Shown here: piece after piece, positions 23,741 to 35,049 of the stretch
Numbering within the stretch: position 1 is the stretch's first letter
Layout of the letters: each line of letters begins with the position of its first letter
DNA from: Arabidopsis thaliana
Lineage: Eukaryota; Streptophyta; Magnoliopsida; Brassicales; Brassicaceae
DNA length: 64,000 nt
Reading direction: 5' to 3'
NCBI RefSeq assembly: GCF_000001735.4
Contig: NC_003070.9
Span: 7,378,001 to 7,442,000 of the forward strand
Translations under genes and position numbers: made by a program
The notes under the pieces: generated by a model
Databases searched by the model: none
The model's input: the letters and a program-made list of their open reading frames with translations, nothing else
What the model was told of the DNA's origin: nothing

Positions 23741-24478
23741 TGGCTTTCATTTTAAAAATATTTGCACAAAACTCTTTATTTTCAAGCCCTACAAAATTTA
23801 TATATTCGAGTCTCATCTAAGCTACCGCTACGCACAGATTCACCATCGACATAGCAAAATTACGTGTCGTATTCAACTGTTAATAACTGAAAGTATACCG
23901 AGTTTACATGATATTTAGCGTTTCATGATCAGTAGGACTAGGACTTGGACCACAATAGTAAAGTTGAAATCCATATGCATGTCTATATCCATCATTATCA
24001 TTATAAAAGGCACAATAACATACTTTTCACTACATATATAGGGAGATAATAAGGAATATACAATTAACATATATGTTACCATGCATTATTTTGATTTAGG
24101 ATCAATATTTTCAAATTTAAATAATAAATTAATGAATTTTGCTTTTGATCAAGCCGCTCTACAAATTCTATAGTGTATACTACTAATAGTAATAATATAT
24201 ACAATGCTTGAAAAATATTGGAGACATTATAACATGTACTCCAACATTCGAATTATAAATCAATCACTTTGAATTCATGAAAACATACGTGATCATAATT
24301 CGTAAGCGGTTTAGTAATTTCGACTAATGTCTTCATTGTCTATTTATTTCGGACTGTCCATTATATGAATGCAGTGTGTGAATCATAGGGAAAAAAAACC
24401 AAAAAGAATTACCTTATAGTTAGTATGCGCTATATAAATTGTAAATTCTGGAATGTTAATAATGTGCTGGCATATATG

Positions 24479-24541
24479 TACGTAGGCGACTACGTATGCA
24501 TGCATATACATGAAGAAACATAATACGTAGATGTCTACGTA
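24479..24541. promoter_or_regulatory. Pair of TACGTA-centred palindromes
   Basis: tacgtaggcgactacgta (24479-24496) and tacgtagatgtctacgta (24524-24541) are inverted repeats with 7- and 8-base arms, 28 bases apart, with ATGCATGCAT between them. TACGTA is an A-box type bZIP-binding core. They lie about 1.9 kb upstream of VTL1, so a link to that gene is only a guess. Confidence 0.35.
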
Positions 24542-26463
24542 TGTGTGTTAGTGTGTGTGCAAACAAGTGACGATGATGGTGAAATGTGGTGCTATTCGTG
24601 TGGAAACCACACTCGTCCCTCTTTCTTTAATATTATTATGATCTCTCTCTATTATTTTATCTCACCATAAATCTATCTCTAAGTGCTTTCCAATTCACCA
24701 ATCCATCAAAAAATTTATTTTTTTTTATTTATATAACCAAAAAAAACCCTAGCTTTTATGTGTAATGTGTTCATTATCTACTATTAATTTGTTGTTTATG
24801 ATTTTCACTTGTATACGGCTCTAATTGCGCTGGATCAAAGAATCTATAGTGTGAAAAGTATCTGATTCAATTTTGATCCCCTTCATATATAAGATAGTTG
24901 GATTCTACTATTTCATATTTTAATCGTCCATTATGTGTCCGTTTATCAACAAGGAGCTGTATTAACTAATCCATGTTTTTTGACCTATTTTTTCTTCCTA
25001 ATTAATGAATCCCTCTTATTAAATTCAATGAAAAGAAGATGTAGAATATGATTACACTTATCAAACAATTCCAAAATATAACAGTGTCTTATCAATAAAT
25101 AGATTATCCGTTGATCACTTTTGGTCAAACTCTAAGAAAATCCAGAGATCCAAACACTATGTGTGATTGATTCGCCCCCCTTCTGTTTTGGGATTGTTTC
25201 TTTGTCGAGAAAAAAGGTATAATTAACCAACAAAAATAAACAGAAAGTAAAAGAATGAGATTGTTGTTTCATTTTTATTTACTAGAAAAATGCTTTCACA
25301 GTTTACGTGTTCTAAAATTAAGGGGATAGGATAAAATAAATATGACATATACGCTACTGATTTGTTTCAAGTTATGTAAAAGAAAAAAAGACAAAATTTG
25401 ACACTTTGAGAAAGCTTTTGATATATTATTCCAAGTTACGTTTCTTCTAAAAAATGTAACTACCAACCACACTCCGATCAAAAAGTTCATTTTTTCAAAG
25501 AAAAATACAATGTACATGAATACGAAGACGTTCCTGAAGATTTCTTTTCCCAATTGATTATTCAAGAAAGTAGATTAAAGCATTTGCCAAATTTGAATAT
25601 GGTGTTCTCTAGTCAATATAGTAGTACAGCTGCCAAAAGGAATGTTAATTTGGTAACTTGGTAATAAAAGTAAAACCAAGAAAACTAAAGTATTATATGT
25701 TTATAATAAACTTTTGGCCAACACATTTCGTGTAACATTAGGTAATCGTTTGGGAGGTTGAGATTTCATTTTTATATATTAATTTTGTATAATTTTTTGC
25801 CAAGAAGACATATATGCATATTATGGCTTTGATCTTGACGACGACTTAACAACTCCATAGTGTAAGTATGTAACTGCATGCCCCTTTCGGTCTCTCAAAT
25901 TGATATTTGTTTTTTGTCCTTCACGAATCAAATGAAATGAAAAAGACACATAAATGTATACTTTCACATTTCCTTTCTTCTTATATTTGATTATTTGTAA
26001 CTTTTTTTTTGAAAAGTATTAAGTTCCTTTTGAATTTAATTCAATTGAGATCCATTTTTGGGGGTACAGTTATACCAATCGTTGTGCTTTATCTTTACCG
26101 ATGGTACGCGGCAATCAACTTTTTTTTTTTTCCTTCTAAAGTTCATTTGTTCGTTTCAAACTTATAATCATAGTGTAAAAACGATTAGATGTTTGTTAAT
26201 TCGATTTCCTAATCTAAATTTTTGAAAAAGACAGAATAAAAAGTATTTCCGTTAGTGGTGATGATGCTCCCCATATATTAATCGTCGACTCCACCACATA
26301 AATTATTTTAAAAAGTTAAATAAAAAAAGCTAAAAACTCACACAATCTCTCCATAAATAGAACCTAGGCGTGTGTTCTCCACACTTCACCTATATTCTCT
26401 ACCTTCTTATTTCAGCACAAACCAAAAACATAAAGACAGAAAGCCAACCCAAAAGACTTTACC

Positions 26464-27066
26464 ATGGAATCACACAACGTGAGCAACAGCTTGAACCTAG
26501 ACATGGAGATGGATCAAGAAAAGGCTTTCGACTACTCCAAAAGAGCTCAATGGCTAAGAGCCGCCGTGCTTGGTGCCAACGACGGTCTTGTCTCGACGGC
26601 TTCACTTATGATGGGTGTCGGTGCGGTAAAGCAAGACGTCAAAGTCATGATCTTATCTGGTTTCGCCGGTTTGGTCGCCGGAGCTTGTAGCATGGCTATC
26701 GGAGAGTTTGTCTCCGTTTACTCTCAGTACGACATCGAGGTGGCTCAAATGAAGAGAGAGAACGGAGGACAAGTGGAGAAAGAGAAGCTTCCGAGTCCCA
26801 TGCAAGCGGCTGCCGCGTCTGCGTTAGCGTTTTCTTTGGGTGCGATTGTGCCTTTAATGGCGGCTGCGTTTGTGAAAGACTATCACGTGAGAATAGGAGC
26901 GATCGTGGCGGCGGTGACATTGGCGTTAGTGATGTTTGGGTGGTTAGGAGCGGTTTTGGGGAAAGCACCGGTGTTTAAGTCGTCGGCTAGGGTTTTGATT
27001 GGAGGATGGTTAGCTATGGCCGTTACTTTTGGTTTGACAAAACTGATTGGGACACATAGTCTGTGA
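26464..27066 (+). CDS. VTL1: Vacuolar iron transporter-like 1
   Basis: Intronless ORF of 200 residues, member of the VIT/CCC1 family (nodulin-21-like branch). These proteins move Fe(II) from the cytosol into the vacuole or symbiosome. VTL proteins are short because they lack the cytosolic metal-binding loop of VIT1, and 200 residues fits. Residues about 28-60 (QWLRAAVLGANDGLVSTASL) are the family signature in the first membrane helix, followed by about four more hydrophobic segments: 60-85, 115-140, 143-167, 175-197. The ATG at 26464 is in good context (accATGg) about 105 bases after a TATA-like box. Its coding GC content is clearly higher than the flanks. VTL genes are repressed under iron deficiency in the literature; no such control element can be recognised here. 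It matches At1g21140 by order. Confidence 0.93.
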   Translation: MESHNVSNSLNLDMEMDQEKAFDYSKRAQWLRAAVLGANDGLVSTASLMMGVGAVKQDVKVMILSGFAGLVAGACSMAIGEFVSVYSQYDIEVAQMKRENGGQVEKEKLPSPMQAAAASALAFSLGAIVPLMAAAFVKDYHVRIGAIVAAVTLALVMFGWLGAVLGKAPVFKSSARVLIGGWLAMAVTFGLTKLIGTHSL

Positions 27067-28405
27067 TATGTTTCTGTTTACTTACATACGTGAGTAACGT
27101 GAGTAAACTCTTCTTCATGCTTCACGCTTCATGCAACACAATTTAAGCGGTTACGTTTTTTTTTTTTTTTTTATAGATAAGAAAGTGTGGAAAGGCCACT
27201 TGTGGTGACTTGTTTTATTTCGTGGGAATTTGATAGTAATGGGATCTCTTTGTAAGCAAATGTGTTAATATAAATTCTGTCAACTGGAGTTTTCCCCAAT
27301 AATGATAATTGAGACTTGAGAGTCTTGTAACACTTATGGCTTTAAGCCTTTAACCATGATTGGGCAAAGTAATATCCATAAAAAATGCATACATGTGTAT
27401 TTCTATAAAAAAATGAATATAAAAATATGAAATGTATATCTATTAATCATTAAATATGTTCTTATTCAATTTTATTTCTTATAACATTTTTAAGGTAATA
27501 TGTTTAGTTTTAATAATATTTATGGAGTGAATACGATATTCAATCAAATTTTCTGGATATGTAAAACTAAGAAGCAAAAACATAAATTTGACTTTTGTAA
27601 TGAATATCTAAACCTCCAAGATAGATTAAAAATCAGAAAGAAAATCAAATATGAAAAAATGGAGCGGATCACATATATACTACACCACTAGTGTTTCAAA
27701 TTTTTTTGGCTGAAAAAATCGGAGACAAAATTTTACCAATTTGTGTCAACAATTATATATTTTTTAAACTGATCACATAAACGAAATTTGTTTTAAGAGA
27801 GTAATTAGCTTAACTCAATAGACTAAACTCTAAAAATATGCAACTAATCGGCCAAATTAATCCACCAAAATACCACTGAATTTTGGTAGTTAGAACCTGT
27901 TAGAAATTATAACAAAGTAATCCCCAACTAGAGCCTACCTATATTTATCCATTTCGTTCCAAACAAAGATATCAACACCACACAAATCCTTTACACAAAG
28001 ATTGATCGCGTTGGAGTGTACAAATGCTCTCGTCATGACAAATCAATGATCTCCGAAAAAAACATAAAAAGAGAGCTACTTTTGGAATCCTTGTCGTGTT
28101 CCGTTTTATAAAGCTAAATTTAATGCCTACTTTTGCACCAGATTGCGTGTTAACTCTCACATCCTCGTAGAAAGGATAATGCAACATGTGAGCTTTATCT
28201 ATGAAAACATTATAGTATCATCATCATAGATATTTCTTTGTACAAAATAAACAGAATCAACAAAATTACCATAACCATAAACAGAATCAGCTAAATCATT
28301 TTATGATGTCAAATTAAATGTCACAAAATTCATCAAAACATGATCGGAGTCGGCAAGGTTCAGCCGCAACCAAGAGTGTGTTCTCACTTCTCTAATAGAA
28401 CAAAC
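27067..28405. other. VTL1 3' region and intergenic DNA
   Basis: It holds the VTL1 3' UTR with a T run at 27156-27172, then AT-rich sequence, and on the right the 3' UTR of the mTERF gene. I see no further gene or element here. Confidence 0.5.
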
Positions 28406-29578
28406 TCATCGATTACTTGTAAAGGGTTGTACAAGTTGTGGCATCTCATCCTGATATTTCAGCACAAACTTATCCATGAACTCGGAGCTTTTCAGCTTTA
28501 GTATAGTGAAATAGTTGATGTCTTCCTTCTTCACAAGTCCTTTGGAGAGAAGCAAAGAGATGACCTGGTTCCTCGGTTTGATTCTCTTCTCCATGCTCAG
28601 AGATAACACCACCGGTCTTGCAACAATGTCACGAGCTTGCAGACCAATGTTGTTTACAAGGTACTCCAATGTGTACATTATCTTCTCATCTGAAACCGTC
28701 ACACAGTTTGGGAATCTCATGATCGCTGCGACGAAATCTTCTTTAGACCAACCAAAACATTGGAACAACTTAAATTTCCGCTCCATTGCTGATTCACTCG
28801 TGCAATCAAAGGCTACCATAGCGTGAACAAAACCCGCCTTTTTCGGGTCAAAACCGTAGCTGCAAACTCTGTTTAAGACCTCGTTGAATCTTCTCTCACG
28901 AGAGAAAAAAGTGAATGGAGACGCTTGAACCAACCACTTGATGCTTTTGTCAGGAACTCCAAGCTCTCTACAAATGGAGACACGAAGAGACACACAATGT
29001 GTAATCTTCAATGAGAAACATCTGATTCCACGCTTGAGACACTTGACAACACTTTCTTCCTCAACGAGTATGCTCTTGAGGGAATCATAGCAAGGGATCA
29101 ATCTTTTGTGCAAGCTATATGATAGCATTTTCGGGGAAGAAGAGATCATTTTCGCAGTATCCGAGGTCGAAAACCCGATAGAACTGAAAAACATGAGCTT
29201 GGGCGAGATTACATCTTCCGGGCTCAGTGACAGAACACGAGGAAAGGATTTGATGACACTGGTGATCTGGTCATTGGTGAAGCCATGGTCCTTGAAGAGA
29301 GCAAGAACAGAGTCTGGTTTCTTGGACGAAACCAATTTGACGAATCTGGAATTCGATTTAGCAGATTCCAAAGACAGTCCACAAGAATCCACGAGATAAG
29401 AAACTGTAAAAGATTCCAAACATGGTTTTTGCTTTTCGAGATTCTCTGATTTCACTTGTGACACTGAACACAACGTTCTTATTCTACCCACTAAAAACCC
29501 TAAATTGACAATGCGACGAACAGTGGAAGAAGTAAACGCACAATCTACGACATTTCTACAGTGTAATAAGCTCGACAT
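28406..29578 (-). CDS. mTERF family protein, organelle-targeted
   Basis: Intronless frame of 390 residues from the ATG at 29578. Mitochondrial transcription termination factor repeats (about 30-residue helical units with Pro at position 8 and hydrophobic positions) cover residues about 80-370; units such as FTNDQITSVIKSFPRVLSL and WSKEDFVAAIMRFPNCVT are clear. The N-terminus (MSSLLHCRNVV...RRIVNLGF) is basic and acid-free, like a mitochondrial transit peptide, which is why I prefer this start. Plant mTERFs bind nucleic acid and act in organelle transcription, splicing or translation. The frame stays open upstream, with another ATG at 29770 that would add 64 residues. It matches At1g21150 by order; the target is unknown. 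Confidence 0.88.
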   Translation of the reverse strand: MSSLLHCRNVVDCAFTSSTVRRIVNLGFLVGRIRTLCSVSQVKSENLEKQKPCLESFTVSYLVDSCGLSLESAKSNSRFVKLVSSKKPDSVLALFKDHGFTNDQITSVIKSFPRVLSLSPEDVISPKLMFFSSIGFSTSDTAKMISSSPKMLSYSLHKRLIPCYDSLKSILVEEESVVKCLKRGIRCFSLKITHCVSLRVSICRELGVPDKSIKWLVQASPFTFFSRERRFNEVLNRVCSYGFDPKKAGFVHAMVAFDCTSESAMERKFKLFQCFGWSKEDFVAAIMRFPNCVTVSDEKIMYTLEYLVNNIGLQARDIVARPVVLSLSMEKRIKPRNQVISLLLSKGLVKKEDINYFTILKLKSSEFMDKFVLKYQDEMPQLVQPFTSNR

Positions 29579-30120
29579 GAATACGAATCCTAAGCCAGTA
29601 TCTCTTCTAAATCTCAAAAATTCTCCAACTTTGCAATAATCAAAATTCACCGGAAAAATCAGGTTCTCAATAGAGAATAGAGCTAAAAGACCGTCGTGAA
29701 TACCTTTGAGAGCCGAAGAATTTCGTAGAGACTCCTGGAGATGTTGTCTTATTCCGGAGGACTGGCTCATACACGAGTGTAGGTAAAATAATCGATTCAA
29801 AATCAAAATGCGACGATGTTGTCTGAATCTGTGAATAGGTCCTTTATTTCTCTTTATTCATAGATTCGCCTCAAATGTTATTAAGTTACACAATAAGCCA
29901 GTCTGGGTATTATCTTGTAAATTATATGTATATCAAAATATTTTGTAAAATATTGGTAGCCAAAAACAAAAGACAATTGCTTCCATAAAGTATTTAGGGG
30001 CATTAAAGGAGTTGTTTGTCTATATTATTAAAAACGAAAAAAAAATAAAAAAATCAGCACTTCAAAAAAAGAAAAAAAATACATAAGTTTAAGTCCCTCA
30101 CTCTCAAATCTCAAAAATCT
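29579..30120. other. mTERF upstream region and eIF5B-like gene 3' region
   Basis: A 540-base gap between two minus-strand genes. The part near 29580-29830 is the mTERF leader with an open in-frame extension. The remainder to 30120 is AT-rich and must include the mTERF promoter and the 3' UTR of the upstream gene. Confidence 0.5.
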
Positions 30121-33100
30121 TCATTGTATCTTGAATATCCTTTTAAGTCTCAAAACAAGATCCTTCTCGTCGTTAGATAACTCATTCTGCAATCAGGTTT
30201 CGAATATCAGTTTAAGCTTTACTAAAACACAAGCTAATGTTAAAACAACATTTTTGACAACCCAGGGCAAGAAAGACTGTATACAACTTACCCAGTAATT
30301 AGTTCTGATTACGTCCACGGATCGACTAGAAATGTGACTGATAAGCCTGTCGTCTACACCAAAGTGCCTCCCAAACATTTTCTGTTCTTCTGGGTTAGAA
30401 GCAATGATCTAATACGAAAACAAACATTAGTTTTTAAGGAAAGGCAGTAAAAACTAGAAAAATGATGACAAAAAGAGGGATCTCATACCTTAATAGCCAC
30501 CTCCTGTCCTTTCCTTGCATAATCAACTGGCATGTTGTTGTTATTCTTAATTGATGAGACGCGCCCAATGTCCATAAACACTCTTACATTCTCAATCCTT
30601 TTAACAATGCAAATGGGAGTTCCAACCTAAATCAACAAGACCGTATTGTTAGATCTTTGTGATCCAGCAGAAAAGTGTACTCAGATCCTGAATGAGAAAA
30701 TACCATATACCTTTAGTATTCCATCATTGACTTTAACTCCAAGGATAATTGGGTCCCTCTGATTGTAGATATGGTTTGGTAAAATCTGAAGGATACATGG
30801 GAAAACTGCTTCACAAGCTGTTTCTTTCTTTTTCTCCTCTTTGATACCCTCTATGTAACTCTTAAACTTATCGAACAGACAATAGATGGTATCATCGCAG
30901 AAGATTTTTACTCCCATTTTGTCTGCAAGTTCACGAGCTTCTGCACTTATTTTCACATCAAAGGCCAAAATCGTTGCAAACTCTTTTTTCTTCTCTAGCA
31001 TTACCCCGGCCTTCATGATATCCTTCTTATGCACAGGTCCTATGCCAATACCACTGACAGGTATTTTTACATCTGAGGACTTCAAGAACTCGAGCAATGC
31101 TTCCAAGGACCCTAATGTAGATGCTTGTACATAAACGCCTTCACCACTTTTGTCAATGCGGTTCATAACTGACTCAATATCTTCCATGGCATTTTTCTTG
31201 GCTTCTTCCATGTCCTCATTAGGTCCAATCACATGCAAGGCAGTACCAGCAATGGCGTGTTCAAGGCCCTTTTATAAACACCAAAAATATAGGAAACATT
31301 TGTTCAGGATGTCCTCATTTGTGCTAAGTAATTAAGATCAAGGTAAGAATAAAGTAATTGTAATGTCAGAGACAATCACCTGTGCAGCAATTTTGATACC
31401 CTGCGCAGCCTTTACTTCTCTGTGAGGCATATAGGTACCCTGAAATATCAGACCAAAAATTGTCATTGTGTACGAAAAAGGAATGTAGAAAGCTATTTGC
31501 ATAAACCATGTTTCCCTAGGAATAATAATAACAAGAGGCAAGAAATGGACTATCTGAAAGTACCGTCACCCGCATCTCGTTCATAGGATAAGGAGTCAAC
31601 AATGATCTAATAGTTGTTACAATTGGTCCCTGAAATAGAAGAAAGGAAAAAAATAAACCAATTACATCAAGTCTCCAGTTTTATGATATACTTGGCATAT
31701 TACATGTTTAGGTATGACCCATGAGTTTTCTACTTACCTGTGACCCACAAACAACAATTTGATCACCTTCACGGAGTACACCGTTGACCAAAACAACATC
31801 AACTGTAATACCATGGCCTTCAATAACTTTGACCTCAAGGACGGTACACTGTCACCATTTTAAGAAAAGATAAGAAAGCTGAAGTAGTGCAGAAACGATT
31901 CATTACCTAAAAGAGGAATGAGACAAACCTGCACTTTGTCAACATATGTAAGTTTCTCCACCATCGTTTTCTGAGCCCATTGAACCAAGAACAGTAAAAG
32001 ATCTGGAATCCCTTCCCCACTGAAATATCAGTATCCAACATTAATCAATTAGTTAGTTAGCATGGTTGACCTCTATGTTAGACTAAAATTTGGAGATAGC
32101 AAAAACATTTCAGACCTAATAGCGCTAGCAGGTAGGATACTGATAGTTTCTCCCATTTCTCTGTTCTTGTAATAAAGCATACTGTTGAGTCCTTGTTCTT
32201 GGAACTGGTTTTGAACCTGGAACACAAATGAAACAATATTAGTTAATAAGTTTAGAACACGCACATCCCATTCACACTAAAAGATTAAAACCTTTAGACG
32301 AAGAACTTACTCGGTTTAGCCTCATTTTAAATTCCTTAACCACATCTCCCGTTTGTTGCATCATTGTCTTCCTTATAGGAGCATTCTTGCTTTTTTCCCA
32401 CCCATATAGCCTATCCACCTGAAATTTGGAGGTTTTGTGCCATACATCAGTGACAATAAAGATACCAAACACATGCCAACAGAATGACAAGAAGTCTCAC
32501 CTTATTCAAGGCAATAATGAACTTTACATTCCTTCTTCTCAAAAGATTAAGAGATTCTATGGTTTGTGGCTCTAGACCTCGCATTATATCAACCACTAGA
32601 ATTGCAAGGTCACACAAATTTGAACCCCTTGACCGCAGATTTGTGAATGACTCGTGTCCAGGTGTATCGATAACCAATATACCTGGCACCTTGAGTTTAG
32701 CATTAGCTTGTAACTCTTTGGTCCTCTCACGGATGTTTTCTGCAGGGAAAAAGGTTGCACCAATCTGTTGAGTAATACCTCCAGCTTCACCTTCCTGAAC
32801 ATTTGTTCCTCTGATGCAATCCAACAGCTTTGTTTTACCAGAATCAACATGACCCATGATGCAGCAAATTGGAGAGCGAAGATTTTCTTCTACTTCTTTA
32901 GCAAGTTCATTCAGTACTAAGCCTTCATCCTTTTTAGAAGTATCTTTCGGCCGGGTAGTATCATCCACCTTAGGCATAGCTTTTTTGGCAGCTGTTTTTG
33001 GCTTGCCAGAACCTCCAGGCTTCACTGTTGGTCTATCTGCGCCAGGAACTGTATTGAAACCCAAAATATTAGATAAATCAGAGACAAAAGATAATAAAAC

Positions 33101-34455
33101 CACAGGCTGAGGTTCTTCTTCCTAGGGTGTTTCTACTGACCTGAATCATGTGCCTTTGATGCAGTGTCTTTTAAACCTTTCTTGAACACAGGCTGAGGTT
33201 TTTCCTCCTCATCATCAGAATCACCCTTGATGGTAAAATTAGTTTTTGCATCCCACACATCTTCCTCATCACCATTCTCTTGTGATACATCAACAGATTC
33301 ATGTGTCTCTTCTGTGTCTACTGATTCGATAATACCAACCCTTCTATCTTCAACTGAAACCAAGTCAGGTAAAGTACATGGTTCATCTGCTGCATGATTT
33401 TCCTTGGTTTCCCCATCACCTTTAGCCTGGACAGAAGCAGGATCGTTTGCTTTTTTGCAAGCTAATTTGTTTTTATTGCCATATATGGGACGTTTTGAGG
33501 AATCACCGTTTTTATCTGCAACAAGAAGACTTCCAGCATCAGTCAACACCCTTTTTCTGAAAGCCTCATTCTTAGCAGCATCACGCTTTTGCTTTGCTGT
33601 TAGAATCAGGCCTTCTTGCTTCTTCTCCATTTTCCTGATCTTTCTCTTCTGCCTAATCTCTTCAGCTTCCCTTTCTCGCTCTTCCTCTATACGGCGCTCC
33701 TCTTCCTCTTTCCTCAATCTCTCTTCTTCTTCCTTCTTCTTCCCATCTTCAGCTTCTTTCCACCGCGCAAGAGTCTCTTGCTTCTCTCGAACATGTTTAG
33801 GAACTTTCTTTTCCGCTACTTTAATCTTTACATCTTTCTTCCCTTGTCTATCCTCCTTAGCCTCCACAGAAGAAATAGCTAAAGAAGCACTTGCTTTCTT
33901 GTCCTTGTCCTTCTTCTTTTTCTTTTTCTTCGCTGTAGCTGACTCAACAGTCTTTTCTTCTCCGTCCTTGTCAACAGCCCCATCTGCAGATGCAACTTGC
34001 TCAGGTTGAGCTAGAGCTATCTCCGCTTCAGGCCCTGTTGAAACAGTAGTTGTTATCCCATGTTGAGCAAGAATCTTGTCCGCATCATCATCTTCTTCAC
34101 ATACCCCATGCTTGCCACTCTTATCCTTCTTCTTTTTCTTACTCATTGAAGTTTCTCCAACCACCTCATCACTCCTAATAGAAGGATTTTTGTCGTCTCC
34201 ATCCTCTGCTTCCTCCTTGTCATCTTCAACATCGAGAAGAGCAAAGCTAACAGACCCGCCTTTCTTCGATTTCAACTTCTTTTTCCGAGCAGAAAAATCA
34301 ATCTCCTCAGCTTTAGGTTTCTCACATAGCTTCGTACCAATAGAGCCATCGTCGTCAGTCACACAGCATCTATTCTTTGATTCAACACCTCCCATGGATG
34401 AGATAAGGGGGAGACCATCACCCCCACCCCACGCACTCGAATTCCTCGGATCCAT
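30121..34455 (-). CDS. eIF5B-type translation initiation GTPase
   Basis: Predicted ribosomal subunit-joining GTPase (IF2/eIF5B family), cytosolic. Twelve coding exons: 34455-33141, 33048-32501, 32418-32311, 32216-32116, 32019-31929, 31848-31738, 31629-31564, 31439-31380, 31268-30711, 30626-30489, 30408-30292, 30186-30121; 1092 residues. Residues 1-430 are a charged Lys/Glu-rich N-terminal region with a long basic-acidic coiled stretch ([13 protein letters not shown]). The GTPase domain follows: P-loop GHVDSGKT 504-511, DTPGHE 566-571 with the catalytic-type His, NKVD 620-623 and SAISGEG as G5. Domain II, the alpha/beta domain III and domain IV follow, ending with a long C-terminal helix. The 5' leader has an intron at 34604-34482. 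It matches At1g21160, one of several eIF5B-like genes, by order. Confidence 0.92.
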
Positions 34456-35049
34456 TGATAGAAATCAAATATGAATATAGCCTGTGATTAACCCCCAATA
34501 CCGAAAACAAAACATACAATAAGGTATCCGATCATTAACTCTAGAAACAACAACAATAAATCAACAAAATCAACTACAATGTTCAGAGCGATAGAGAAGA
34601 TTACCTTTTTCTGTAATGGGTTTAACTTCATATTAGGCAAAAACAAACTCGGAAGATTGACGGAACAAAAAACAATTCACCGGAGAAGATCAGGTCTTTC
34701 AGGAGAAGAGTAAGCAGGTGATTTCTTTTCGTTGCAGAGATATATTTGAGAGCTTTAGGGTTTCTGAACGCAATTCAGGTTTGTCGCGTCGTATTTATAA
34801 ATTTCGATCGAAGAAGAAAGCTTGAGTAAGGAGAATTTATAACTTTTAGGTTAAAATAATCAACGACTGCGTTTTGTGAGTCTCCAGTTTTTATTTCATT
34901 AATACATGGAAATTGGAAAAAGTCGAAAACAGAAGAAAAATTCTTCAAAGGAAAAAGTCACAAAACTAAATTCAAATAAGAACTGCACAGATCTCTGCGA
35001 TTAGCTCAAGGGAGGAAGACAAAGACGATCATCTAAGTCAGAGATAACA
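34456..35049. promoter_or_regulatory. Bidirectional promoter between eIF5B-like gene and SEC5B
   Basis: Two housekeeping genes start head-to-head with 594 bases between their ATGs. The left part contains the eIF5B-like 5' UTR intron (34482-34604, donor AAG/gtaatc, acceptor cacag). No clear TATA box is positioned for either gene, which is common in such shared promoters. Confidence 0.5.

Larger units (their letters stand above)
22471..26463. other. Four-kilobase gene-poor spacer between IGMT4 and VTL1
   Basis: It contains the IGMT4 promoter, the long inverted repeat 22807-23003, a GC-richer patch at 23220-23420 and a site-II-like promoter patch at 23500-23600. A possible small insertion with 13-base flanking repeats lies at 23627-23740, and two TACGTA palindromes at 24479-24541. 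The VTL1 promoter is on the right, with a TATA-like ataaata at 26353-26359. No convincing protein-coding or tRNA gene is seen. Confidence 0.5.

Noticed and set aside
26696-26968. A 90-codon frame antisense to VTL1
   Set aside because: It is a shadow frame within a clearly conserved transporter gene.
27156-27172. T run after VTL1 as another retroposon tail
   Set aside because: No flanking direct repeat could be found, so it is treated as a simple poly(T) tract in the 3' region.
33404-34474. Long open frames on the plus strand opposite the first eIF5B exon
   Set aside because: They are antisense shadows of the Lys/Glu-rich exon and read as Ser/Phe/Leu low-complexity peptide.
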